In this document: in pieces, positions 1 to 5,781 of the stretch
Layout of the letters: every line of letters begins with the position of its first letter
Position numbering within the stretch: the first letter of the stretch is position 1
Source of the DNA: an uncultured Desulfuromonas sp.
GTDB lineage: Bacteria; Desulfobacterota; Desulfuromonadia; Desulfuromonadales; Trichloromonadaceae
Assembly (NCBI GenBank): GCA_937982495.1
Contig: CALJLX010000640.1
Location: 1-5,781, forward strand
Reading direction: 5' to 3'
DNA: 5,781 nucleotides
Program-made: the position numbers and the translations under genes
Notes under the pieces: model-generated
Told to the model about the DNA's origin: nothing
The model's input: the letters and a program-made list of their open reading frames with translations, nothing else
The model's database searches: none

Positions 1-683
1 CGCACCTCGACAAAACCGATAAAGTCGATATGCCCGGTCTCCAGGTCAAGATCCCCTTCGACCAACTGTATCTCGCTGACTTCGAGCATCTTGCCGTCAA
101 AAACGACCCTGCCTTCGCGCTCGGCATGGATCTGTCCTCGGGCATCGGGTCCGCGCGCTCCTTCTCCCACGACGAGGGCCAGGGGTTCTCCGGCCGCCGC
201 CGGAACAACCTCCCCCCGCACTCCCTTGCCGTCGGTTCCCGGGGTGGCGGGACAGAGGGTACCGATCAACTGACCAGGACGGACGTTGCCATGAACATTC
301 AAGCGGCGAAAGTCGACACTGCCGTCTTCCGCTTCGGAAAAATTGGGGCTTTCTCGGTAGACCCCGGGAGCAAAATCGACATAGCCGTCCGCTCCGGGAA
401 AAGGAAGGGTCCCCCGGGCCAAAAGAAGGTTGGAGCAGGATTTTCCTTGCCGCACGGCATAACAGAGTTCCAGGCACTGCTGCTTGACCAGGCCGTAACG
501 GATGCCGAATTCCTTGAAAATGGCGAGCAGTCGCTCGGGAGAAAGTTCGAGACTCGGTTTTTTGACGACGACCGCCCCCCGACACTCCAGGCCTTCGTTG
601 ACCACGACCAGGCGCAAGGCATAGCTGCCGTCGCTGCCTTGGAGTGTCAAGGAATTCGTTGGCGCTTCTGCCGGTCCGGTCAT
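1..683 (-). CDS. FapA/DUF342-domain protein (3' part outside window)
   Basis: The frame reads from ATG at 683 to the left edge without a stop; 227 codons are visible and the C-terminus is missing. An AAGGA ribosome-binding site (694-690) lies 6 nt upstream, and an in-frame stop at 710-708 leaves no other good start. Residues 1-95 resemble the DUF342 N-terminal region, with GIRYGLVKQQ at 60-69 and ARGTLPFPGADGYVDF at 89-104. Residues 120-227 carry the family core: VDFRRLNVHGNVRPGQLIG, then TPGTDGKGVRGEVV, then a GHIDFIGFVEV segment at 217-227, which begins the repetitive beta-helical part. The family is named for Vibrio FapA (flagellar assembly protein A), but many members stand alone, far from flagellar genes, and their role is unclear. 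No flagellar gene is visible here, so I do not assign a flagellar function. There is no signal peptide or membrane segment in the visible part, so it is probably cytoplasmic. The family assignment is firm; the function is unknown. Confidence 0.85.
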   Translation of the reverse strand, partial: MTGPAEAPTNSLTLQGSDGSYALRLVVVNEGLECRGAVVVKKPSLELSPERLLAIFKEFGIRYGLVKQQCLELCYAVRQGKSCSNLLLARGTLPFPGADGYVDFAPGVYRESPNFSEAEDGSVDFRRLNVHGNVRPGQLIGTLCPATPGTDGKGVRGEVVPAAAGEPLALVVGEGARGPDARGQIHAEREGRVVFDGKMLEVSEIQLVEGDLDLETGHIDFIGFVEV

Positions 684-798
684 GGCATGTCCTTGTTTGC
701 GGTCATTTCACCGTTTTTTTCACTATCCATTGCGATTTCACCGGAACCAATCCCGACAATCGGGCTTGTCATTAGAGACAAGCAAAAAACGTGCCTTT
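684..798 (-). promoter_or_regulatory. Candidate structured 5' leader of the FapA-domain gene
   Basis: If the promoter at 832-805 is used, the transcript has a leader of roughly 115 nt, rich in short inverted repeats. On the minus strand these are GCTTGTC/GACAAGC (783-777 with 770-764, loop TCTAAT); CCCGA-TTG-TCGGG (764-752), sharing one base with the first; and CGGT-GAAATG-ACCG (713-700), just ahead of the ribosome-binding site. A distal pairing is also possible between CACGTTTTTT (793-784) and AAAAAACGGTG (719-709, one bulged G). It would enclose the first two hairpins and compete with the third. I do not recognise a known riboswitch, and the conserved GCAAACC/CGCAAAGC elements of the GEMM-I cyclic di-GMP class are absent. 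No hairpin is followed by a T-tract, so none is a standard terminator. A regulatory role is only inference. Confidence 0.35.
705..743. repeat. 9-bp direct repeat ATTTCACCG, two copies
   Basis: The plus-strand sequence ATTTCACCG occurs at 705-713 and again at 735-743, with start positions exactly 30 bp apart, close to three helical turns. Both copies lie in the leader of the FapA-domain gene. The spacing would suit a protein binding one face of the DNA, or the repeats could be RNA elements. With only two short copies, chance cannot be excluded. Confidence 0.35.
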
Positions 799-804
799 AG
801 ATTA

Positions 805-832
805 AGTTTACAGTGAACTCGGTCTTCGTCAA
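805..832 (-). promoter_or_regulatory. Candidate sigma70 promoter for the FapA-domain gene
   Basis: On the minus strand TTGACG (832-827, five of six matches to the -35 consensus) is followed after 16 nt by TAAACT (810-805, four of six matches to the -10). The surrounding stretch is clearly more AT-rich than the coding DNA. The site lies between the stop of the pseudouridine synthase at 888 and the start at 683, and would begin transcription near 798. No intrinsic terminator is visible between 887 and 833, so read-through from the upstream RNA-modification operon may also contribute. Confidence 0.5.
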
Positions 833-887
833 TGGCGGGAAACGGGCTGGTAAAACGAACGGGTCGGGAGTTTCTTAGCGAGGGGTA

Positions 888-1808
888 TCACACGTCGGGA
901 ACCGGGCTCAATGCCGGCCAGAAAGGAAGAAAGTCCTCCGGGACGGGGGCGCAAACCGTAAGAAAGTCGCGCTTTTGTGGGCAGAAGAAACGAAGACTCA
1001 AGGCATGGAGCAGATGGCGCCGAGGACGAAGGCAGACGCCGTCCAAGACCAGGGAGGTCGGCCCGCCGTAAAGTTCATCCCCCAAAAGGGGATGACCCAA
1101 ACCGGCGAGATGGGCGCGGATCTGGTGGGTACGCCCGGTCTTGGGCCGAGCCTCGACCAAGGCGAACACCCTGGACCGGGACAGGGTCCGAAAATGGGTT
1201 TCGGCGATTAGGCCGCCGCTGGTGACGGTAATGGTCCGGCCCCGCACCCCGGCCTTGAGAAAGTTGCGAACGGAAAACGCATCCGGGGGATTTCCCGCCA
1301 CCAGGGCGAGATAGGTCTTTTCGACCTGGCGCTGCGCGAACTGGCGGGCCAGGTCGCGATTGGCCTCGGCATGAAGGGCGAAGAGGAGCACGCCGGTAGT
1401 GTCCCCGTCGAGACGATGGAGGAGGATCGGGTTTTCGCTCCCCTCCCCTGCGGCCACCACTTCGCGAACGAGGTCAAGGGCGTTGATCCGCCCGGCGACG
1501 GTGGGATGGGAGGGGAGACCGGCCGGCTTGTCGATGGCGAGCAGGCCCTCATCCCGATAGAGGATGGTCAGTTCCGGCTTCGTCGGCGGGGGATTCTCCC
1601 CTTCGAGAGTCAGAAACACCCGTTCCTCCCCCCGCAGCGGATAATTGGCGCGGCGTTGCACCCGGCCATCGACAAAAACGCGGCCACCGTCCAACGCCCG
1701 TTTGATCGCCTTGCGCGAAACCTCGACGAGACGTCCGGCGAGAAAGAGGTCGAGACGGCATCCGGCATCCGCGCCCTGGGCGAACAATTCCTCCCGTCGT
1801 TTGCTCAT
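888..1808 (-). CDS. RluA-family RNA pseudouridine synthase with S4 domain
   Basis: This 306-residue protein isomerises uridine to pseudouridine in rRNA or tRNA; the target cannot be read from the sequence. An S4 RNA-binding domain covers about residues 18-66 (RLDLFLAGRLVEVSRKAIKR, then GGRVFVDGRV). The catalytic domain follows: AIDKPAGLPSHP at 91-102, the signature HRLDGDTTGVLLFA at 131-144 with catalytic Asp134, PKTGRTHQIRAHLA at 222-235, and GHPLLGDELYGG at 238-249. The length and domain order suit RluC/RluD-type enzymes. The signature has Gly135 and Thr138 where many relatives have Arg/Lys and Ser, a modest departure. I chose the ATG at 1808 because it overlaps the mtaB stop as ATGA and places the S4 domain near the N-terminus. 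A longer reading from 1931 would add 41 residues overlapping mtaB, with no family resemblance. It is the last gene of the mnmA-mtaB-rlu cluster and no clear intrinsic terminator follows. Confidence 0.93.
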   Translation of the reverse strand: MSKRREELFAQGADAGCRLDLFLAGRLVEVSRKAIKRALDGGRVFVDGRVQRRANYPLRGEERVFLTLEGENPPPTKPELTILYRDEGLLAIDKPAGLPSHPTVAGRINALDLVREVVAAGEGSENPILLHRLDGDTTGVLLFALHAEANRDLARQFAQRQVEKTYLALVAGNPPDAFSVRNFLKAGVRGRTITVTSGGLIAETHFRTLSRSRVFALVEARPKTGRTHQIRAHLAGLGHPLLGDELYGGPTSLVLDGVCLRPRRHLLHALSLRFFCPQKRDFLTVCAPVPEDFLPFWPALSPVPDV

Positions 1809-3112
1809 GCCGGGATTCCGTGCAAGGCCCCGTCCCGCCAGGCACCGACGGTCACCGGCAGACGTTGGCCGGCGAGTCGAGCGTTTCCGGGGAAAAGGAC
1901 ATTGAGATAATTGCGCGTCAAGCCCCGACATTCGCTCCGGCCCACTCCCCTTTCGACCACCACCTCCAGCGTGCGCCCGATGAAACCTTGGGCAAATTCC
2001 CGATGCTTTCTCTCCCCCATCGCGCGCAGTCGCGCGGCCCGTTCCTTGACGATCGAGCCATGCACCTGGTCGGGCATGGTTGCCGCCGGGGTTCCGGGAC
2101 GGCGGCTGAAGGGGAAAACATGCAGGTGCGATACCGGCAGCTCCGCGATCAGCTCCAAGGTGTGGGCGAATTCTTCATCGCTTTCGCCGGGAAAGCCGGT
2201 GATGAGATCGAGGCCGATGGCCGCGTCGGGGAGCCGTCGGTGAATCCGTGTCACCAGGTCGCGAAAGAAGCGGGTATCGTAAGGGCGATTCATGCGCCGC
2301 AACACCGCATCGTCCCCCGCTTGCAAGGGGATATGAAAATGGGGGCAGAGGATGGCGGAATCGTCGGCCATCCGTTCGATCAGAGCTTCGGAAATTTCCG
2401 TCGGTTCCAGCGAACCGAGACGCAGACGCGAAAGTTCCGTTTCTCCTTCGATACGTTCGACCAGTGCCGGCAGCGACGTGGCGGGGGTCAGATCGAGACC
2501 GTAGCCGCCGATGTGGATACCGGTCAGCACCACCTCGGCATAGCCCCGCGCCGTCAGCGTCCGAATCTGCTCGATCACCTCGTCCGGCCTGACCGAGCGG
2601 CTGCGCCCACGGGCATAGGGAATGATGCAGTAGGAACAGAAGGCATTACAGCCGTTCTGGATCTGGACGAAGGCCCGGCTGCGTTCGGCGAAAGCGGTCA
2701 AAGGCAAGGGAGGCACCTCGGTTTCGGCGGCGATGTCGGAGACGGCAACGCGCGTCCCCTCCCCGGCCTCTTCAAGGTAATCGAGAAAATTTCTCTTTTC
2801 GGCATTGCCGAGGACCACGGCCACGCCGGGAATCTCGCGCAACGCCTGGGGATCGACCTGGGCGTAACAGCCCGTCACCACCACCCGGCAATCCGGATTG
2901 AGGCGCCGGGCCTTGCGAATCAGATTCCGGGACTGGGCATCGGTGGCGGAGGTCACCGTGCAGCTGTTGACAATGACCAGGGAGGCGCCGGTGGCGAAGG
3001 GAACGACGGTGAATCCGGAGGCCTTGAGTCGTTCCTCCATGGCCGCCGATTCGAATTGGTTGGTCTTGCACCCCAAAGTGGCGATGGCGACGGTCCGGCT
3101 CACGCGATCCAT
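1805..3112 (-). CDS. mtaB: tRNA t6A37 methylthiotransferase MtaB
   Basis: This radical SAM enzyme adds a methylthio group to C2 of N6-threonylcarbamoyladenosine 37 (giving ms2t6A) in tRNAs reading ANN codons. The frame is 435 residues, normal for the family. The N-terminal MTTase domain holds three cysteines expected to bind the auxiliary [4Fe-4S] cluster: Cys15 (TLGCKTNQFES), Cys51 (VNSCTVT) and Cys82 (TGCYAQ). The radical SAM motif is CNAFCSYC at 155-162, followed by IIPYARGRSRS. A TRAM RNA-binding domain fits residues 375-435. The CKTNQFES and NSCTVTSATDAQSRN wording fits MtaB better than MiaB or RimO. Two starts are possible. ATG at 3112 has GGAGG directly abutting it, too close for normal use. 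GTG at 3103 has the same GGAGG 9 nt upstream and overlaps the mnmA stop as GTGA, and would shorten the protein by three residues. The 3' end overlaps the next gene by ATGA. Confidence 0.95.
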   Translation of the reverse strand: MDRVSRTVAIATLGCKTNQFESAAMEERLKASGFTVVPFATGASLVIVNSCTVTSATDAQSRNLIRKARRLNPDCRVVVTGCYAQVDPQALREIPGVAVVLGNAEKRNFLDYLEEAGEGTRVAVSDIAAETEVPPLPLTAFAERSRAFVQIQNGCNAFCSYCIIPYARGRSRSVRPDEVIEQIRTLTARGYAEVVLTGIHIGGYGLDLTPATSLPALVERIEGETELSRLRLGSLEPTEISEALIERMADDSAILCPHFHIPLQAGDDAVLRRMNRPYDTRFFRDLVTRIHRRLPDAAIGLDLITGFPGESDEEFAHTLELIAELPVSHLHVFPFSRRPGTPAATMPDQVHGSIVKERAARLRAMGERKHREFAQGFIGRTLEVVVERGVGRSECRGLTRNYLNVLFPGNARLAGQRLPVTVGAWRDGALHGIPA

Positions 3113-4182
3113 CCTCCCCCAACGACCCGGTCGCCGTCATAGAAGACCGCCGCCTGACCCGGAGTCACGCCGCATTGCGGCGTATCGAAGAGGACAAGCG
3201 CCCCGTCATGCTCCAACGGCGTCACCGTCGCCGGCACTTCATGATGACGGTAGCGGATGCGACAGGCCACGCGCAGCTCCCCCGGCGGCGGCGCGTGGCT
3301 CCAGGCGACTTCCCGCAGCCGCGTTTCGCTCACCGCCAGATGTTCTTTTTCCCCGACCAGCACCCGTTTGTTCGCGGCGTCGATGGCGACCACATAGAGA
3401 GGTTCGGACCAGGCCAGCCCCAGCCCCTTGCGCTGGCCGATGGTGTAGCGGTAGGTGCCCCGGTGGCGGCCGAGAACCCGGCCCGAGACATGGACGATCT
3501 CGCCGTCCATGTTCCCGGCGCCGCGTTCCTCTTCGAGAAAACGCACATAGTCGCCATCGGGGACGAAACAGATATCCTGGCTTTCCGCCTTCTCCGCCAC
3601 CCGCAGGTTGAATCGCGCGGCCTGGGCACGTACCTCATCCTTGCTCATGCCGCCGAGGGGGAAGATGACGCGCGCCATCTGTTCCTGAGTCAGGGTGAAG
3701 AGAAAATAGCTCTGGTCCTTGGCCGGATCGAGCCCCTTGCGCAAGACGAAGCCCGTAGGTCCATGGTCGATGCGGGCATAATGGCCGGTGGCGAGGAGAT
3801 CCGCATCCAGTTCCCGCGCCCGCCGCAGCAGCAGTTCGAACTTGAGCCTCTGATTGCAGAGCACGCAGGGATTGGGGGTGCGGCCGGCGAAATAGTCGTC
3901 GCAGAAACGGTCGATGACTTGGCGCTGGAAATCTTTCTCAAAGTTCACCACATAAAAGGGGATATCGAGACTTTCCGCGACCCGTCGGGCATCGTGAACA
4001 TCGTCGTGGGAACAGCAACTGCCGCAGGTCTCGCCGTGCTTCGCCGAGAAGGTGGAATAATCCCAGATCTGCATGGTCATACCGATCACTTCGTGACCCT
4101 GCTCCTTGAGCAAAGCGGCCGTGACGCTGGAATCGACCCCGCCGCTCATGGCGACGACAATACGTTTTTTCGTTGCGGACAT
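3100..4182 (-). CDS. mnmA: tRNA-specific 2-thiouridylase MnmA
   Basis: MnmA performs the final ATP-dependent 2-thiolation of the wobble uridine U34 in tRNA-Lys, -Glu and -Gln, using sulfur relayed from a cysteine desulfurase. The protein is 360 residues, the usual size. The ATP-binding PP-loop SGGVDSS lies at 13-19. The catalytic cysteine pair is Cys106 in NPCVLCN (104-110) and Cys205 in SQDICFVPDGDY. TGHYAR at 132-137, KDQSYFLF at 155-162 and YTIGQRKGLGL at 246-256 are also typical, and the C-terminal beta-barrel part is complete, ending GGGWIA. A conserved cysteine-rich stretch, CGSCCSHDD, sits at 53-61. The start ATG at 4182 is preceded by a G-rich ribosome-binding site (GGGGGA, 9 nt away). 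It is the first gene of the overlapping mnmA-mtaB-rlu cluster. The psd terminator upstream implies its own promoter in the 80 bp between; I saw no strong -35/-10 pair there. Confidence 0.97.
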   Translation of the reverse strand: MSATKKRIVVAMSGGVDSSVTAALLKEQGHEVIGMTMQIWDYSTFSAKHGETCGSCCSHDDVHDARRVAESLDIPFYVVNFEKDFQRQVIDRFCDDYFAGRTPNPCVLCNQRLKFELLLRRARELDADLLATGHYARIDHGPTGFVLRKGLDPAKDQSYFLFTLTQEQMARVIFPLGGMSKDEVRAQAARFNLRVAEKAESQDICFVPDGDYVRFLEEERGAGNMDGEIVHVSGRVLGRHRGTYRYTIGQRKGLGLAWSEPLYVVAIDAANKRVLVGEKEHLAVSETRLREVAWSHAPPPGELRVACRIRYRHHEVPATVTPLEHDGALVLFDTPQCGVTPGQAAVFYDGDRVVGGGWIA

Positions 4183-4192
4183 CGTTTCTTGT

Positions 4193-4207
4193 CCCCCGAC
4201 CCTCGGG
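4193..4207 (-). promoter_or_regulatory. Small hairpin over the mnmA ribosome-binding site
   Basis: On the minus strand CCCGA-GGG-TCGGG (4207-4195) can fold into a 5-bp stem. Its right arm runs straight into the G-rich stretch (4197-4192) that serves as the mnmA ribosome-binding site, 9 nt before ATG 4182. Folding could partly mask the site. The same outline, CCCGA-N3-TCGGG, occurs at 764-752 in the leader of the FapA-domain gene. Both are short and GC-rich, so chance is a fair explanation. Confidence 0.25.
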
Positions 4208-4254
4208 CGTGAATAAAAGCGGCTTAAGCGGCGCGGAAGCCGATCCGAGTGGGC

Positions 4255-4307
4255 AAAAAGGAAAAGTCAAAGCATCCGTCCCCGGCGGGCATGGATGCTT
4301 TGACTTT
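4255..4307 (-). terminator. Intrinsic terminator after psd
   Basis: A perfect 15-bp inverted repeat (4307-4293 with 4277-4263, read on the minus strand) encloses a 15-nt loop that can itself pair as CCC-GCC-GGG. The stem is followed by the T-rich run T-CC-TTTTT (4262-4255). It begins 39 nt after the psd stop. It should end the ilvC-psd transcript and separates it from mnmA. Confidence 0.9.
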
Positions 4308-4346
4308 ATCGATGATGCCGAGCGGCGAAACCCGGCGGCGGAAAAA

Positions 4347-4991
4347 CTAACGCAGAGTGCCGATGATCGTCTCGCCGGCAACGGTACGGTCGCCAAGACG
4401 CACGCTAATTTCGGCGTCGACGGGAAAGTAGACGTCGACCCGGGAACCGAAGCGGATCAGGCCGTAGCGCTCACCCTTTTGCAGCAGGTCGCCGACCACG
4501 GGATAGGTGACGATACGGCGGGCGATGAGACCGGCGATCTGCACGAAGAGCAGGCGCTTGCCGTTGGCCGCCTCGAGCACGATCCCCCCCTGTTCGTTGG
4601 CGAGACTGGCCTTGTCCAGCGAGGCATTGAGAAACTGCCCCTTGTGGTAGAACATGTCGACCACCTTACCGGAAAAAGGCGCCCGGTTGACGTGGACGTT
4701 GAAGACCGACATGAAAATGCTGACCTTGACGGATTCCCCCTGGAAACAGCGCTCCTCGTTGACCTTACCGACAAAAATCACCTTGCCGTCGGCGGGAGCG
4801 ACCACCGCGTCGGCTACGCTCGGCACAACCCGCTCGGGATTGCGGAAGAAATAGACGGTGAAGAGGGTCAGACAGAGACAGAGAAAGGTCAGGAAACCCC
4901 AGCCGAGCAAGCCCAGGATCAAGGTCACGAAAGCGAAAAGGCCGATAAAGGGATAACCCTCCACCGCCACCGGCTGATTGTGATTTTTCAT
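4347..4991 (-). CDS. psd: Phosphatidylserine decarboxylase proenzyme (short type)
   Basis: Psd converts phosphatidylserine to phosphatidylethanolamine, the last step of making this membrane lipid. The protein is 214 residues, typical of the short (about 200-residue) Psd class rather than the roughly 300-residue E. coli form. Two hydrophobic segments at about 14-32 and 33-49 anchor it in the inner membrane. PADG at 66-69 (Asp68) and NVHVNRAPFSG at 98-108 (His100) carry the likely Asp and His of the self-cleavage triad. RFGSRVDVYFP at 180-190 holds the processing site: cleavage between Gly182 and Ser183 would turn Ser183 into the pyruvoyl cofactor and give a beta chain of 182 and an alpha chain of 32 residues. 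GGAG at 5006-5003 lies 11 nt before the ATG. It follows ilvC across a 73-bp gap containing a terminator. No phosphatidylserine synthase gene (pssA) is next to it; mnmA lies downstream instead. Confidence 0.95.
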   Translation of the reverse strand: MKNHNQPVAVEGYPFIGLFAFVTLILGLLGWGFLTFLCLCLTLFTVYFFRNPERVVPSVADAVVAPADGKVIFVGKVNEERCFQGESVKVSIFMSVFNVHVNRAPFSGKVVDMFYHKGQFLNASLDKASLANEQGGIVLEAANGKRLLFVQIAGLIARRIVTYPVVGDLLQKGERYGLIRFGSRVDVYFPVDAEISVRLGDRTVAGETIIGTLR

Positions 4992-5008
4992 GAAGGTCGT
5001 TTCTCCAT

Positions 5009-5045
5009 AAAAAACCCGGCGGCACGAGGGACTCGGCCGCCGGGT
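5009..5045 (-). terminator. Intrinsic terminator between ilvC and psd
   Basis: On the minus strand ACCCGGCGGC (5045-5036) pairs with GCCGCCGGGT (5023-5014). The stem extends inward by CGAG/CTCG (5035-5032 with 5028-5025) around a 3-nt loop, with one bulged base. A run of six T (5014-5009) follows at once. It lies 20 nt after the ilvC stop and ends 17 nt before the psd start, so it should cut or strongly lower transcription from ilvC into psd. Confidence 0.92.
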
Positions 5046-5064
5046 CGTCTGTGATTCGAGCCGA

Positions 5065-5781
<717 letters not shown>

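Noticed and set aside
752..783. Tandem hairpins considered as an intrinsic terminator
   Set aside because: Neither strand has a T-tract just after the stems; on the plus strand they are followed by A residues.
684..798. GEMM-type cyclic di-GMP riboswitch, common in this group of bacteria
   Set aside because: The conserved GEMM-I core segments and tetraloop-receptor pattern are not present.
30..800. 256-codon open frame on the plus strand at the left end
   Set aside because: It is antisense to the FapA-domain gene, whose minus-strand translation matches DUF342 motifs and has a ribosome-binding site.
833..887. Search for a terminator after the pseudouridine synthase gene
   Set aside because: No stable stem followed by T residues was found on the minus strand; termination may be Rho-dependent or absent.
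1820..3142. 440-codon open frame on the plus strand opposite mtaB
   Set aside because: It lies antisense to a clear radical SAM gene. The translation has no recognisable domain and is rich in Gly/Arg/His/Asp, as expected of a high-GC antisense shadow.
3175..4212. 345-codon open frame on the plus strand opposite mnmA
   Set aside because: It is antisense to complete mnmA and shows no family motif; it is a shadow of GC-rich codon use.
4988..5008. Six-codon leader ORF (ATG at 5008) whose TGA overlaps the psd ATG
   Set aside because: It follows directly on the terminator T-tract and has no ribosome-binding site, so the overlap is most likely chance.
4173..5054. 293-codon open frame on the plus strand opposite psd
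   Set aside because: It runs through both terminator hairpins and the whole of psd, with an acidic low-complexity translation and no domain.

Overview
The window is about 60% GC by eye and every convincing gene lies on the minus strand, so transcription runs from high to low coordinates. It looks like a bacterial chromosome of the Desulfuromonas/Geobacter type (Desulfuromonadota). This placement is inferred from the GC content, the ilvC-psd gene pair with a short membrane-anchored Psd, and a stand-alone FapA/DUF342 gene. No marker gene in the window proves it.

Read in the direction of transcription, the layout is as follows. (1) ilvC (ketol-acid reductoisomerase) enters at the right edge without its N-terminus. 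It is followed 20 nt after its stop by a strong intrinsic terminator hairpin. (2) psd (phosphatidylserine decarboxylase proenzyme, short type) starts only 17 nt after that terminator's T-tract, and ends at a second intrinsic terminator with a perfect 15-bp stem. (3) An overlapping three-gene RNA-modification cluster follows: mnmA (2-thiolation of tRNA U34), mtaB (methylthiolation of t6A37) and an RluA-family pseudouridine synthase. The mnmA/mtaB junction overlaps by 4 or 13 nt depending on the mtaB start, and mtaB/rlu overlap by ATGA, so the three are very probably one translationally coupled operon. (4) A gap of about 200 bp holds a plausible sigma70 promoter and a leader rich in inverted repeats. 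(5) The gap leads into a FapA-domain (DUF342) protein that runs off the left edge.

Functionally this is mostly housekeeping: branched-chain amino-acid synthesis, phosphatidylethanolamine synthesis, and modification of the tRNA anticodon loop and of an RNA uridine. I see no mobile element, CRISPR array, tRNA, rRNA or phage gene. The long open frames on the plus strand are antisense shadows of these genes. No convincing undescribed system is visible. The parts most worth a second look are the terminator placed directly before psd, the structured leader of the FapA-domain gene, and the start codon of mtaB.
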